NCBI GenBank assembly: GCA_003864495.1
Contig: ML133387.1
Location: 1,673,905 to 1,737,904 of the forward strand
Length of the DNA stretch: 64,000 bases
Origin: Nemopilema nomurai
Taxonomy: Eukaryota; Cnidaria; Scyphozoa; Rhizostomeae; Rhizostomatidae
Reading direction: 5' to 3'
The number at the start of each line of letters is the position of its first letter. Within the stretch, counting starts at the first letter, position 1. Under the pieces are notes generated by a model, which ran no database searches, was not told the origin of the DNA, and saw only the letters and a list, made by a program, of their open reading frames with translations. Position numbers and translations under genes: made by a program. This document shows, piece by piece, positions 1 through 12,601 of the stretch.

Positions 1-1180
1 CAACAACAAATACCAACATTAATGAAGAGTTACGACAACTTTGTTCTTGAATAAAGCATCTTAATTTGAGATGCAAGCATTGGTCCAATTTTCCTGCAAA
101 GGAAATTGTTTTTATTCAAGTCATGTACTTATAAAGCTTCATAACTTTGAGAAAATAACAAGTTCAGAGTGAGTCAGCTCCATTAATACCAAACAGACGT
201 TCTTACAAAACAGGTTCATAAGTGTCTTTTAATTGTTATCTTCCAATTTAGTACTAGTGAATAGCAACTTGACAAAATTATGCTTATATTAGGTATTAGT
301 AATGTTCTCTGCTTGATGTATATGTGTGACTTTTTGTGACTAAACAGAATTGTAGATGTATCTTGACCATACTGATAAACATGGTAGATTCTGAAGCAGT
401 CAACAACAAATTGCAGAAGCTTTGATACGTTCTGCTTTTGCCATAAGTCAGCTCAGAAAGTAACCTGTCCTTCTCTTCATCTGCGCTGAAATCTTCTAAA
501 GATGTCATCAGGCTATTATTTTCCCAGAGCTAAATGATAAATCGTGATTGTAATCTACGAACCTGCTCCAACAAAGTTTTTTGCTTGCTGTCTACTATTT
601 AGTTAAGCCCAATAAACTATTTTTTAGTTTAATAGGGTGCCAGCAGTAGGAAAAAAATTCCTTAAAAGGTTTAGACCAGCTATATTCGCTTCACAGTTTT
701 TTTTAAAACAACAACACAGCTAGCTTTGCGATCTTGAAAAAGGTGATCCATACTAAATTTGATACAAAGAGATATCTTCATAGCTGCTCGATATCTTATG
801 ATGAGAAAGAGAATGATTCAATTGCCTAGTTGTTTCTCTTGCCTAAGAACAGTGCTTCATCTTTGCAGCATTTTGAAAAACGTCTGCTGCTGTTCTTGCC
901 AGAAGATAGCGCTTCATCAATGTTTAAAGTATAGATATTGGAATGAGAAGCGACATGCGACTGCCTTGGGATGAAAACACTGATGAGTCGTAAAATATAA
1001 CCATAGTCACAAGAGAGGGATAGTCTGGAAGCGAACAATGCGCTATTGTTCTAGCTCTTTGATAAAGATTTTCCTAGCGCCCGGACCTCCCAAGGTGCAC
1101 ACGTTTTGTGCGTCGTGTTGTTTTGTGGTGTATGGTGTATGGTTTTAATTGCCTTCCGAGTATGTTCGCAGTTTTTCCAA

Positions 1181-2010
1181 ATGCCTGAAGCAAATTGTTC
1201 GATCTTTGGATGTTCAACATCAAGAAGAAATAAAGAGCTTAGTATTTTTAAGATTCCTTTGCCATATAGCGAAACCAACAAGAAATGGAAAAGTGAATTG
1301 ATTAACGCAGTGGAGTAACTTAGCATTTTTCTTTGCGGGGGTTTTCATAAGATTTTGCCCGATATTTTCGCCACTGCCCAACTAAAATGTTATGAGATCT
1401 GTTTTGGGAGAAGCCTTCGTGGTATTCCTTCCATGTTTTAAAATATTTATGAAATTTGTTGTAAATGTAATTTTCTGAGATTTTATGTATTTTTGTTTCG
1501 TTTTGTATTGGCCTTTGAACCATAAGTCAATGCCTTGTTGTTCATATGTTTATTATAAGGTCCGTTCACGAGTAGACAATTTGCAGTTCAGTCGCATTAA
1601 CTTCCTTTCGTGAAATATTGCAATGGCAACGAGGATAAGCGACTGTTGACAGCAGATGATTTTATTAAGGTTCCTTCGAAAATGAGCCTTTGGGTTTCGT
1701 CGTCCAGACACTGGTAAAATTGTGGCATCCAGGATGGCTAGACCACTTGATGCTGGTACTGGACTCATTTAAAATCATGATGAAAAATGTATTACTGGGT
1801 CGCAAAAAACCAACGCTAGTTTTCAAGAGTGGTTAGCTAATAGGCGTTTAGGCTGGTGGAGTCACTCCAAATATTGATTTATTCAAAATATCGACGAAGA
1901 AGGACTAACGTTGTCACTAAAGATCGGGTCATTGATCAGAACCTCCAGCGTCAAATTGATACAAACAAAATATATATTTGTGAAAGACACTTCTCCGAGG
2001 ATCAGCTTTG
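1181..2010 (+). pseudogene. THAP-domain fragment of a transposase
   Basis: Reading from ATG 1181 gives MPEANCSIFGCSTSRR and then FKIPLP...NKKWKSELINAV, the first half of a C2CH THAP zinc finger with its Cys pair, the conserved Pro and the Trp. The second half appears at about 1925-2000 as TKDRVID...IYICERHFSED, with the Cys-x2-His pair. The halves are separated by about 600 bp, which suggests an intron; a donor GTAACT lies at 1315. THAP domains bind specific DNA and in transposases recognise element ends. No downstream catalytic region can be read, so it is annotated as a remnant. The exact acceptor of the second exon was not resolved. Confidence 0.6.
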
Positions 2011-3592
2011 GATTTGTACCTAATATTTATGTTTTCTTTATCTATAACTGCTCAAAGCTTTTGATATTTGCTCTCTGATCTGTTCTGTGTCCAGTCTGCA
2101 GCAGGGTATTTGTAACATACTGAGTGGTGGGCCCTACGAGTTCCCCCACCACTGAAAAGGAAAATGCTACATTTGCCCCAAATGTCGGCCATTTTGTGGC
2201 CCTTAGAGATAAAAGTAACCGGTGTTTCAAAAGGTTGGTAACAAGTTTTGGGGCTCAATCACATATTTGATAGCAATCTTTATATTACTATATTTCTCAT
2301 TCATCCACCTTTTAATCGATTCATTGCTCGATTTACCAAAATCTTAGTGTTTCCTTGCATTTTTCAACCTTACTCAGACTGAGATATTGCCTTAAAATTA
2401 GTATATCACGTCGTGTCTCGTGTTTTGAGCCCATTCTTAGCATAATAGCCACCAGTGCTTACGGTTGCGTCATATCTTGGAGGCAAAATACTCAACCCTA
2501 AAATAGTTCAGTATATAGCACAATCTGAAGTCGCAATCCTAAGAGTTCTGTGTCATTCTCCACGTCATTTCTGGTAGTGTAAAAGTGTAACGGTTGGCTT
2601 AGTGTGTAATATGTTTCGTAATATCTCAGTTGCGTGTTAAAGTCGCATGTGCTGTTGAGTCATGTTGTCAGTTAACGCCTTTCTAATGGCAATGTGTTTG
2701 TCTGTCAACATGTATAGTGACGTTCGTATTGTTCTTTTAATTGCCTCTGTTCATTTTATGTGTGTGCGTTGTTCACTTTAGAGTTAGTCTTGCTGTTGAA
2801 TGAATATAGACAACATCGGAATAGCGTCTCTCTCTTATGCTCTTAGTTTCGTTACATAAGTATGGGCCCTTTAGAAAGATGTCCCACCACTCAAAAATCC
2901 TTAAAAATGCCCTGGTCTGCAGAGTATGGCACTTTTCGACGAGATCGCCGGTGTGCACGAGCAAAAAGCCTGGTGTGCCGGTGTGCACCACCAACAATTT
3001 CTGGTGTGCTGGTGTGCACCAGCTTTTTCCCTTGTTGTGGTTAAAATTTGTAAATTTGCATTTCACTTTAAAAATGCGAAAAAGCCTTGCGTGTCTTTTT
3101 CTTTTGCCCGCCCTTTCTTCTTTTTGTCTGGGTCATTCCGGAAGCCCATTAGCAATGTGGGAGACTTAATAAAGACTGATGTCCAGGAATTTGTTTGGAA
3201 ATAAAATTGTCTCAAAAATTTTTGGTTAAGTAGGTAATCATTAAATATAGAATAAGGACATTCGCACATTCGTGCTGACAACGTTTGCTCTCGGACTGTC
3301 ACTTAAAACCTTTGCTAGCAAGTCTTATGATTTAAGAAGCTGCCAACCTCCCAGTCCTAGATCTAGCATTATAAAATGAGTGAATATACAAAATCCTAGC
3401 CTTGCTATTCTCGATTTCGACCATAATTCAACAGCATCATCATTTGTGAACATAAATCATTCCTTCGAAAATCGTTCTCGCAAACTTGAGGGAAAGGATT
3501 CATCTGAAGAGATATTTTCGGCGCATTTCAATACGATGGCTTTGAGCTGTAGTGGATGAAGCTTTTGACGACTTATTTAATCGGCAGAATAG

Positions 3593-3865
3593 TTAGAAGA
3601 AGAAGATGTTTGTGCAGCACTGTGCAGTAACACGACGATGTTTTGAATTTGTGTGCCTTGATAGTCCACGGCGTGACTTGCAGGCCTTCCCACAGACGTT
3701 GCATTCGAAACCTGCAGGGTTTTCTTCGTCTCTGGTAACTTCTATGGCAATATCTTCAATCTGACAATTCAAATCCTCATCTTATTCCATAAATCCTTCG
3801 TTAATTAGGTACAAAATATCATCAAGTTCCTCGACAGGTAGAGATTCGTGTTTGTTAGCGGCCAT
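3593..3865 (-). pseudogene. C2H2 zinc-finger passenger frame, one internal stop
   Basis: The minus strand from ATG 3865 reads MAANKHESLPVEELDDILY and then an acidic stretch. A TAA (3782-3784) interrupts it, after which the same frame continues as EDIAIEVTRDEE and a clear single C2H2 finger, FECNVCGKAC...LSRHTNSKH, ending at TAA 3593-3595. Without the stop it would be a 90-residue protein. It lies inside the right end of the THAP transposon, pointing towards its interior. A short acidic protein with one zinc finger could be an accessory protein of the element. Function is not known; the family was not recognised. Confidence 0.55.
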
Positions 3866-4712
3866 AATCAGCCGGATTGTGCACCTTCGGGTTGTTGATG
3901 TTGCTGGTTCAACCTCGAGGCGCGTACAATCGCAAAAAACAATAGCCCATTGTTCGCTTCCAGACTATCTCTCTCTTGTGACTATGATATAACAGATGAA
4001 AATAGGATGCATGCTCCCAAACTGTACATTCAGGTAGGAGCAAACTCAATATTTCATTACTTTGAGAGTGAGAGGCAAGCGTGGAGAAGGGAGAAATGAG
4101 ACTGCACATATAATGAGATAGAATTAGTTCCCGGAATTCAAACGAGTCCGAAGTATTTGCATGCAGAAATTTTACTGGTGCATAGAGTCATTCATAATCT
4201 CAAATGCGCCTCTCTATGAGCAGATACAAGAAGAACTGTACAGTTTACAACCAAGTTTTGAACAGAGGTTTCCCTCTGTCATAGTCAGTTTAGCCGACCC
4301 ATGACATGGCTATGACAGATATCGGGCCTGAATCAAAGTTTACCTGTGATGTGCAAGGTTCAGTTAAATTCAGTGCCTTGGATGCATGAATATAAATTAA
4401 TACGTAATTTAAATTTGGACTGCCAAGACTGTTTTCGTAACACAATTATGGAAAATAACTGGAGTGCAATGTCTACAAAAACTCTAAGTTAGCATCGATT
4501 CCCTTAAGCATCAGAAAAAAATCATTCTAATTGGAACCTAGCATAGAGTTTATTAGTGAAAAGAGCGCAAAGAAGATCGCTCAGCAAAGATTGCAAGTTT
4601 TTTTTACTGTTCTGTTGTAAAACTCAATTCCAAATATTGATTATGCTGTAAATACTGATAGTTGAAACAGGAACAGACTTGGCAAGTCAGATTAGAAAGC
4701 TTGTATTTTCAA

Positions 4713-6936
4713 TTTTAGGTATTCTAGAAGAATTGGCACTAGACTGAATTTGGATACACCTGAAATACCCGCAAGCCTAGGTTCGCAAGAATTAATGGGT
4801 CGAACTTCAAGGCCTATAGTAAGACTTCACCCTTCTTTTTCAAACTTGCGGTAAATGAGCAGTCTACGTGCAATTGCAAATTTAACATAAATTTTAATAC
4901 TTTACGCTCAAAAGCCCGACGTTAATGATATTTGAAACTAACTAATGATTTCCCAGAGTTCATTGGAAGCAGAACATCCGTAAACGAACCAGAGGCTATC
5001 AAACCTAAGCACAACATAATACAGCATTTCCATTACCTCGTTTTCATTCGTGATTTGGTAATAATGAATTAAGTAATAAGTTGTTAATGAATTAGTTAAT
5101 CAACGCGCTCAAAGCAATAAAGCTGACAGTTTCTGCTCATATCCGGTGCCATTTTGTGCAAGCAAAGCTCCGATGCAACTTCTTTCACGTTTGACACCCC
5201 AAAAAACGAGGTCCTTCACTAACCGCTAATATCATCAGTGCTGAGTGCTAGCCCGCGCTGAAGAGATCCAGGTGTTATCCAGATGATCGGGTATCGATAT
5301 CATCTCCCGGAGCATCGATTAGCATTCATGTCCGGATGTTTTTCCAAATAAAACACCAATTTTTGAGACACCAATTGTTTAGGAAGTGTAAAGTTGACAG
5401 CGACTCAAGGAGAGTTTCATTTTTACAATGAAGAAGCACCACTTTGAGCAGTTCTTATTGCCTTAGCAAAAATGTTAGATTTAGAACAAACATGGTAGAT
5501 GTTCTGTAAATATTGAGTCTGTAAATATTGAGTCTGTAAATATTGAGTGATTCGCGAGAGGTAAGCGGCTGACACTTGTATACTGCCTGTTTGGCGAATG
5601 TACAGACCATCGGCAACCTACCAGGAAATAAAAGAATGGACCTTTAGAAGCTTCTCATCAAGAATATCACAAAATATTTTCCTAGGGATATCTTTTTAGC
5701 CTAGCCTACTATCTAGCTAGCGAAGTTAAAAAAGGGGGTGTTGACAAAATCAAAAGGAAACTTCACATAAATTTGTAATAATTTTTAGCGGTTATGCATA
5801 TCGTTGCAGATCTAAGTCGTGTAATGCGTCCCAAAAATTGCATAATAGCAGTTGAACCAGTTAACCAAGACGTGCTAGCAAGAAGCCAAGCATAGCTTTG
5901 GCTTGCCAAAATTCTAGCCTTTTGATCATTCATAATCAAGAATTTCAGGGTTGACGCTTTAAAAATGTATAATCTAACTAACAAACAGTTTGTAAAAGAA
6001 ACGATACTCTCGCATCGTAGCACTGATTTTTTGTGAATTTGATACCATTATACCGCAAAGGCTGATTGGATTTAACGAACCTGTGAGTTGATGATCGCTT
6101 GCTTCAAAGTGGCTTAGGGTAAAACCATGTGTTGCATTGAGCCATAACTTTCTATCAAATATATAGGATGCTAGAGTCCACATGATTTCAACCTAAACTA
6201 TGAGAAAGTAGCAAAAATCAGTAAAATGAAATATATACTTTCTGTAGCAAAGAGCGATGTATTCTCAATTTGATAAGCAATTCAGAAGCATATGTAAAAT
6301 AATGAACTGATTAATAACTTTAACAAGGAAGACTTTAACAATCATAACAAAAGATATTTAGGAAAGCTCTATTGTCTTACAAAAAAGTGCGGGGGCCATG
6401 GCCCCCCGGCCCCCCTCCTCTTCGTCCTAGGCCCTCAAGTTAATAGAACCTAAGAATAAGTGAATCTTGAGTGCTGATTTACACTAAAACATTCTCACTT
6501 TATTTGTGCCACCCAGTGCTTCCGCAAAGTTGCGTCCAGTGGAAATTTGTGATGTCTGTCGGCACTCCCCGTACTGCCGGCGTGCATCCGTAGGCAACAC
6601 AATTAGGCATTTTTTTTCTAATTTCAAAGGATCTCTTAATTTTTAATCAATAAATAATTATTTTACAAAAATCTGGATCCATACTTATGAAAAATTTCCA
6701 AAAGAAATGATACCCAATTGCACATACCGGGTAGAAGTAATGTTTACAGTGCGGAGGTTGTCAACTTCTACGTCACAGCATCACGTGACGGGTTTCCCGC
6801 CAAAATTCAAACGACGGTTTTGGGGGCATTAAAAACCCCATTTAGTGAAAATATTTTGCAGATATGTTCAGATAGTCATTACTTACCATTATCAAACGAA
6901 AATAATTTGGCGCCAAATTATGTGGCATAATTCCTT
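4713..6936. other. Unassigned AT-rich spacer between part A and satellite 1
   Basis: No supported gene is visible, and there is no counterpart in the second block, where 27891-29700 occupies this place. A G/C-rich hairpin around GGGGCCATGGCCCC (6391-6404) looks like the remnant of a transposon end. The stretch 6700-6936 is more GC-rich, with CACGTGACG near 6783, and ends directly at the satellite. Reading frames here are short and show no family match. Confidence 0.5.
5504..5548. repeat. 15-bp tandem repeat, three copies
   Basis: The unit TCTGTAAATATTGAG occurs three times head to tail. It is a small local duplication with no associated gene. Confidence 0.9.
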
Positions 6937-7255
6937 TAAGGACTTATAGGTATAGCTACTTTAGGGTAGATATTAAGTAGCTACTTAAGGACGTATAGAA
7001 ATAGCTACTTAAGGGTAGATATTAAGTAGCTACTCAAGGACGTATAGAAATAGCTACTTAAGGGTCGATATAAAGTAGCTACTTAAGGACGTATATATAT
7101 ATAGCTACTTTAGGGTAGATATTAAGTAGCTACTTAAAGAGGAAATGAAACCATTTTTTTTATGCGTCGTGTACAGTGCCTAGGCCAGGCCCGGAGGGTC
7201 GCACCATCGTAAACTTAATTGATTATGACTATGGCATTATGGCTTTTTTTTGCAG

Positions 7256-7475
7256 GTGTAGATGTGGAAAATGTGAAATTTATCATCTTGTTGGTGCTTT
7301 GGAGTGCAGATGCTGCACTGGGTTAACTTGTATTGGACGAAAGCATTAAACAAATATGTATTGCACAACATGAAGATTTCATTGCCATGTCAAATACAAC
7401 TGTGTTGCAGAATGTTGGCCCACTGCGAAGAGACAAACAAGGAAGGAAGTATCACAGGAAGGCAAGCCTACACGA
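7256..7475 (+). pseudogene. P2X7 C-terminal (ballast)-like exon, frameshifted
   Basis: After a good acceptor (TTTTTTTGCAG, 7255) the exon reads CRCGKCEIYHLVGALECRCC and TGLTCIGRKH. A small indel near 7348 relative to copy 2 shifts the frame, and the other frame continues KQICIAQHEDFIAMSNTTV. The exon ends at CACGA before GTAAGT (7476). The C-x-C-x2-C ... E-C-x-C-C ... C-I-x2-H-x2-F pattern is that of the P2X7 intracellular ballast domain family, which is found in many invertebrate transposon-linked genes. The upstream acidic exon is deleted in this copy. It is not expected to give a working protein. Confidence 0.65.
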
Positions 7476-7840
7476 GTAAGTAACAAAACAAATTATCTTA
7501 TTTAATGAAGCAAGTCATGTATATGATTGATAGTTTTAAAAGGAAATAGTTTTGGCAGTTTTATTTTTATCAGATATTTGAGAGCTGTAATCATTTTTAC
7601 CATGGATTTCCTTTTGTTTACAAGTTCAACAAGTTGTCAAATCTCCCCAGTATTACAGTATTCAAGTATTACAGTTTGGTGGATAATATAATCTATTATG
7701 TGACTTGTTCATACCTTTTCTACCATATAATTATGCAATGATGTCATCATAATAGTTTTACCTAATGTTTCCTCTTGTTTCATTGGTTACTCTTTCATCG
7801 ACATAATTTTCACACTTTCAATTTCTCCCTCATTTACAAA

Positions 7841-9170
7841 TTATTCTTCTCTGTCTTCGAATTCATCCTCATCTCTTTCTGGATTGCACTCCTCATCATT
7901 ATCAGCGAAACTTTTGTAGGAATCAGAATCACTGTCTTCCTCTTCAACTTCCATGTTTTTCCCGGGCTTAGTTGGCTGTCCTTGTTTTGACTCTCTGAAT
8001 TTCTTAATTTTACATTTTAGATAATTGATTGCCTACAAACAAAGCATAAATGAGAAAGGGGTTACAAATAGTAATTTATATGGAAACGAAATGGAATTTA
8101 AATTTGGCATATCAGCAAATGTTATTGTGCAAAGCAAACTTACATTATTTTGACTTGTTAATTTCCTTTTCTATCTAATTATTTTCAGATTTTGGCGATT
8201 CACTCAAGTTTTTCAATCTCAAGGTTTTCACCTTGCAATCTTGACAGGCTATACTTGACACATCTGGAAATGAAGTTGCTTCCATGCTGGTTTCTGTAAA
8301 GACTGTCTGCCATTTATCAGTTTTAGAAGATGTTGCTTCGTCAAATAATTGCTCTTGAATAGTTCCATTTGTGTATCCGCAACAGAAGCCACATTGTATT
8401 GTATCTCTTACACCCTGAGAAACAGAATGTGAATTTGAGCCACTACATTTATGGAATCCAGGGGCGTCGCCAAAGGGGGTTTGGTAGGTGTGGTACCCCC
8501 CCCTACATTGGTTATTCTTGCAAGGAAACTTGCTGGATACTCTACCTGTAACTTTTTTGCAACAATTATAACATACTAACATTTGAAACAGAAACACATA
8601 AAAGCAGCCTTTATATGAGAGTATTTATCTTTTGACCACACCCTTAATGAGTGAGATACACCCTTTTTGTCAGCAAGAACTAATCCTTTTGGCTGCGCCC
8701 TGGGTGAATCTATACAATTTGATAAATGTTCTATATGCATATATGTATTTTGTAAACCTTCAAATTGGAAGGGCTCGACTTTGTAGAAGATACAAAATGT
8801 TGATTTTTAATTGCAATGCCAACATTCTAAAAAATATGTCACAATAAACACCAATTGTTTGTTATGAAAACTTTTATCACGTTGAGATTTTGATAAAACC
8901 AATTGTTTTGTTTAAATAGACAGGAAGTAGCGAGTTGTGTTTACTTTTATTCTGTTGAACCCAATCTACTTATTTTGAGGGGGAAGATTTAAACGCGAGC
9001 TCCACGTTTAAATATTGTAGTTGACCTTGTCATTTTATGTATCGTATATTTTGCTTTATTTACACATTAATTAAAGGAATGTATTGAAAATGAAGTAGGC
9101 AACAAAATTAAATCTTACCTTTCTTTTTTCCCGTTTAGACTGATAGGTTGAATTTCCTTCATTTCTGGTA
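7841..9170 (-). CDS. Transposon X minus-strand gene: Cys-rich and acidic exons (copy 1)
   Basis: Three candidate exons lie on the minus strand. One ends at 9119 (PEMKEIQPISLNGKKE before GTAAGA). One spans 8414 to 8175, starting after TTTCTCAG: VRDTIQCGFCCGYTNGT..., with CxxCC and a second pair ACQDC, ending at a TAG. One spans 8032 to 7841, starting after GTTTGTAG: AINYLKCKIKKF... followed by an acidic tail with EEEDSDSDSY. A small exon near 8555-8585 encodes CYNCCKKVT. Whether all join in one mRNA is unclear, because phases were not all reconciled and the 8175 exon has its own stop. The family is not recognised; a transposase or accessory protein of X is the likeliest role. Confidence 0.4.
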
Positions 9171-11640
9171 TAATCCCAGAACGTATAATGCCAGAACAGC
9201 ATCTCGTTGTAAAAACTTTTTTGTTTGTGAAACGTCGTCCCCCTCTAGTAGACTAGCTACGCTCCTTGTATAGCAACCTGGTTCAAAATGATCTGAGCAA
9301 AGGACGGGGTTTGAAAAGTAGCTTTGGTCAAAATTTGGCCTACGCTTTCTAACAAATTTAGTTCACTGCCGGCGTACAGTAGGGTCCTTTAGAAAGCGAT
9401 GGGTGTTTAAACGCTTTGTATAACTGTCATTACAACAGCTTTTTATTGTCTAGAGTGTGTACAACACATCGTAGACCACCACAAACCTTGGTTTTGTTAC
9501 CTGGCTCCATAGCTAATCTAAAGTTTCAGTACGTAGAAACGGGATGTAAATATTACGAGACGCCGCGCGTGTTCATAACTTTACGTCACAACATTCAAAA
9601 CGAGGCTAGTTAAACAGGGCGCACCGGTGCCACTTTTTGATTGAAAAACTTAAGTCAGTATTGCCCTCGTAGTTTAGCCAAAATTTCTCTAAACACATTA
9701 AAATTCTGGGTTATAAGGTAATTCATTACGGGGATTCAGAATTTAAAATAAAAAATTTGGTTTCATTTTCTCTTTAAGGACGTATAGAAATAGCTACTTA
9801 AGGGAAGATATAAAGTATCTACTTAAGGACGTATATATATAGCTACTTAAGGGTAGAAATTAAGTAGCTACTTAAGGACGTATAGAAATAGCTACCTTAG
9901 GGTATATATAAAGTAGCTACTCAAGGACGTATAGAAATAGCTACTTAAGGGTCGATATAAAGTAGCTACTTAAGGACGTATATATATAGCTACTTAAGGG
10001 TAGATATTAAGTAGCTACTTAAGGACGTATAGAAATAGCTACTTAAGGGTAGATATAAAGTAGCTAATTAAGGACGTATAGAAATAGCTACTTAAGGGTA
10101 GATATAAGGTAGCTACTTAAGGACGTATAGAAATAGCTACTTAAGGGAAGATATAAAGTAGCTACTTAAGGACGTATATATATAGCTACTTAAGGGTAGA
10201 AATTAAGTAGCTACTTAAGGATGTATAGAAATAGCTACTTAAGGGTAGATATAAAGTAGCTACTTAAGGATGTATAGAAATAGCTACTTAAGGGACGATA
10301 TAAAGTAGCTACTTACGGACGTATAGAAATTGCTACTTAAGGGTTGATATTAAGTAGCTACTTAAGGACTTATAGAAATAGCTACTTAAGGGAAGATATA
10401 AAGTAGCTACTTAAGGACGTATAGAAATAGCTACTTTAGGGTAGATATAAAGTAGCTACTTAAGGACGTATAGAAATAGCTACTTAAGGGACGATATAAA
10501 GTAGCTACTTAAGGACGTATAGAAATAGATACCTTAGGGTATATATAAAGTAGCTACTCAAGGACGTATAGAAATAGGTACTTAAGAGTCGATATAAAGT
10601 AGCTACTTAAGGACGTATATATATAGCTACTTAAGGGTAGATATTAAGTAGCTACTTAAGGACGTATAGAAATAGCTACTTAAGGGTAGATATAAAGTAG
10701 CTAATTAAGGACGTATAGAAATAGCTACTTAAGGGTAGATATTAGGTAGCTACTTAAGGACGTATAGAAATAGCTACTTAAGGGTAGAAATTAAGTAGCT
10801 ACTTAAGGACGTATAGAAATAGCTACTTAAGGGTAGATATAAAGTAGCTACTTAAGGACGTATAGAAATAGCCACTTAAGGGACGATATAAAGTAGCTAC
10901 TTAAGGACGTATATATATAGCTACTTAAGGGACGATATAAAGTAGCTACTTACGGACGTATAGAAATTGCTATTTAAGGGTTGATATTAAGTAGCTACTT
11001 AAGGACGTATAGAAATAGCTACTTAAGGGACGATATAAAGTAGCTACTTAAGGACGTATAGAAATAGATACCTTAGGGTATATATAAAGTAACTACTCAA
11101 GGACGTATAGAAATAGGTACTTAAGAGTCGATATAAAGTAGCTACTTAAGGACGTATATATATAGCTACTTAAGGGTAGATATTAAGTAGCTACTTAAGG
11201 ACGTATAGAAATAGCTACTTAAGGGTAGATATAAAGTAGCTAATTAAGGACGTATAGAAATAGCTACTTAAGGGTAGATATTAGGTAGCTACTTAAGGAC
11301 GTATAGAAATAGCTAATTAAGGGTAGAAATTAAGTAGCTACTTAAAGAGGAAATGAAACCATTTTTTTTATTCGTTTAATCGATTTCTCCACCCACAATT
11401 GTGTAGGAAAAATAGTTCGCATTAGCTATTTCAAGCAAGAAGACTATTAAAAACAAACTTAAACACCGCTAAACTGACAATAATTTTTCAACCAAAAAAT
11501 GGCGAAGGGGGACTAGACACTAGCGAGCTGTGACGTAAAGTTATGGACACGAAGCGCGCATGTTCGAGGACAACAAAATTTCTTGTCTTGCAGAGTTGGC
11601 GATCGCATGTTTAGTTTTTGAATTTCAATTCTCACCATAT

Positions 11641-12236
11641 TGGACGAAAGTGACACTAGCTTAGGAGTTTCCGAAGAAGAAGAGGGGACAGTTGCTGTTT
11701 ACTGTGTTCCTGCCAGGCCATACCAATTCGGCAGACACGGAATCAAGTAGCGACGAGGATAACCTAGGTCACGACGGCCTAACCCCGGCAATTTTGCGAG
11801 AGCGATACGAACAAAAAACAGAAGTTAGTTCATGGTAAGTTTATTCCATAAATGTCGCATATATGTTTAAAACTCGTTATCTTTAGTTTAAATGATGTCT
11901 AAATACTGTAGGTATCAATCGAAATTAGCAAGCGTCATGTACAGTGCCTAGGCCAGGCCCGGAGGGTCGCACCATCGTAAACTTAATTGATTATGACTAT
12001 GGCATTATGGCTTTTTTTGCAGGTGTAGATGTTGAAAATATGAAGTTTATCATCTTGTTGGTGCTTTGGAGTGCAGATGCTGCACTGGGTTAACTTGTAT
12101 TGGACGAAAGCATGAACAAATATGTATTGCACAACATGAAGATTTCATTGCCATGTCAAATACAACTGTGTTCGGAATGTTGGCCCACTGCGAAGGGACA
12201 GACAGGGGAGTATCACAGGAAGGCAAGCCTACACGA
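11641..12236 (+). pseudogene. P2X7 C-terminal (ballast)-like gene, two exons, broken
   Basis: Exon 1 (about 11641-11834) reads LDESDTSLGVSEEEEG and ARPYQF. A frameshift near 11730 follows, then ADTESSSDEDN...LTPAILRERYEQ and KTEVSSW split by GTAAGT at 11835. Exon 2 (12023-12236) resumes as W-C-R-C but has TGA where copy 1 has GGA. It then reads VYHLVGALECRCC and TCIGRKHEQICIAQHEDF. The order PYxF, acidic linker, Trp-Cys-x-Cys, ECxCC, CIxxH is that of P2X7-C domain proteins. The ion-channel part of P2X receptors is absent; only the cytosolic Zn/nucleotide-binding-like domain is present. Confidence 0.65.
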
Positions 12237-12601
12237 GTAAGTAACAAAACAAATCATCTTATTTAATGAAGCAAGTCATGTATATGATTGATAGTTTTGA
12301 AAGGAAATAGTTTTGGCAGTTTTATCTTAATCAGATAATTGAGAGCTGTAATCATTTCTACCATGGATTTTCTTTTGTTTACAAGTTCAACAAGTTGTCA
12401 AATCTCCCCAGTATTACAGTATTAAAGTATTACAGTTTGGTGGATAATATTACCTATTATGTGACTTGTTCATACCTTTTCTATCATATAATTATGCAAT
12501 GATGTCATCATGATAGTTTTACCTAATGTTTCCTCTTGTTTCATTGGTTACTCTTTCATAGTCATAATTTTCACACATTCTATTTCTCCCTCATTTACAA
12601 A

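Larger units (their letters stand above)
1002..3986. mobile_element. THAP-encoding DNA transposon with 49-bp TIRs (P-like)
   Basis: The ends 1002-1050 and 3938-3986 are inverted repeats of 49 bp with two mismatches, starting CATAGTCACAAGAGAG. The element is flanked by ATATAAC on both sides (995-1001 and 3987-3993). The paralogous site at 26993-27010 has a single ATATAAC and no element, which proves insertion. Inside are remains of a THAP domain on plus (1181-2010) and a C2H2 zinc-finger frame on minus (3593-3865). THAP domains are typical of P-element and Kolobok transposases. The 7-bp duplication is close to the 8 bp usual for P elements and rules out TTAA. No catalytic domain is recognisable, so this copy is probably internally deleted. 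Confidence 0.85.
1..4712. repeat. Segmental duplication, part A, copy 1
   Basis: This stretch aligns in the same orientation with 26008-27890. It matches from the first base of the window (offset 26,007), so the true left edge may lie outside. Substitutions are sparse. Copy 1 is longer because it contains a transposon at 1002-3986 that copy 2 lacks, while copy 2 has 168 bp (27672-27839) missing here. Similarity stops at about 4712/27890. No intact host gene is visible in it. Reading frames such as 759-974 are short and are not obviously preserved. Confidence 0.9.
7138..9773. mobile_element. TTAA-flanked DNA transposon X, copy 1 (internally deleted)
   Basis: The left end AGAGGAAATGAAACCA is mirrored at the right end (GGTTTCATTTTCTCT), and both are bordered by TTAA (7134-7137 and 9774-9777). 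The target is a TTAA inside the 49-bp satellite unit. Compared with copy 2 (11346-14521) it lacks about 565 bp after position 7165, including the first exon of the plus-strand gene. TTAA duplications are known for piggyBac and Kolobok elements; the termini do not start with the piggyBac CCY, so Kolobok-like is the better guess. It carries a P2X7-C-like exon on plus and an acidic/Cys-rich gene on minus. Confidence 0.8.

Noticed and set aside
2042..2258. Two minus frames after the THAP half-domain
   Set aside because: They are short and overlap, and no transposase motif is present on either strand.
8632..8847. Frame also found at 13397-13594
   Set aside because: Similarity reflects the two copies of transposon X; the frame is on the strand opposite the X minus gene and falls in its intron, and its 3' part differs.
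9774..11345. Possible telomeric repeat because of TTAAGG-like words
   Set aside because: The period is 49 bp and the unit is not TTAGGG; the array is interstitial and inverted.
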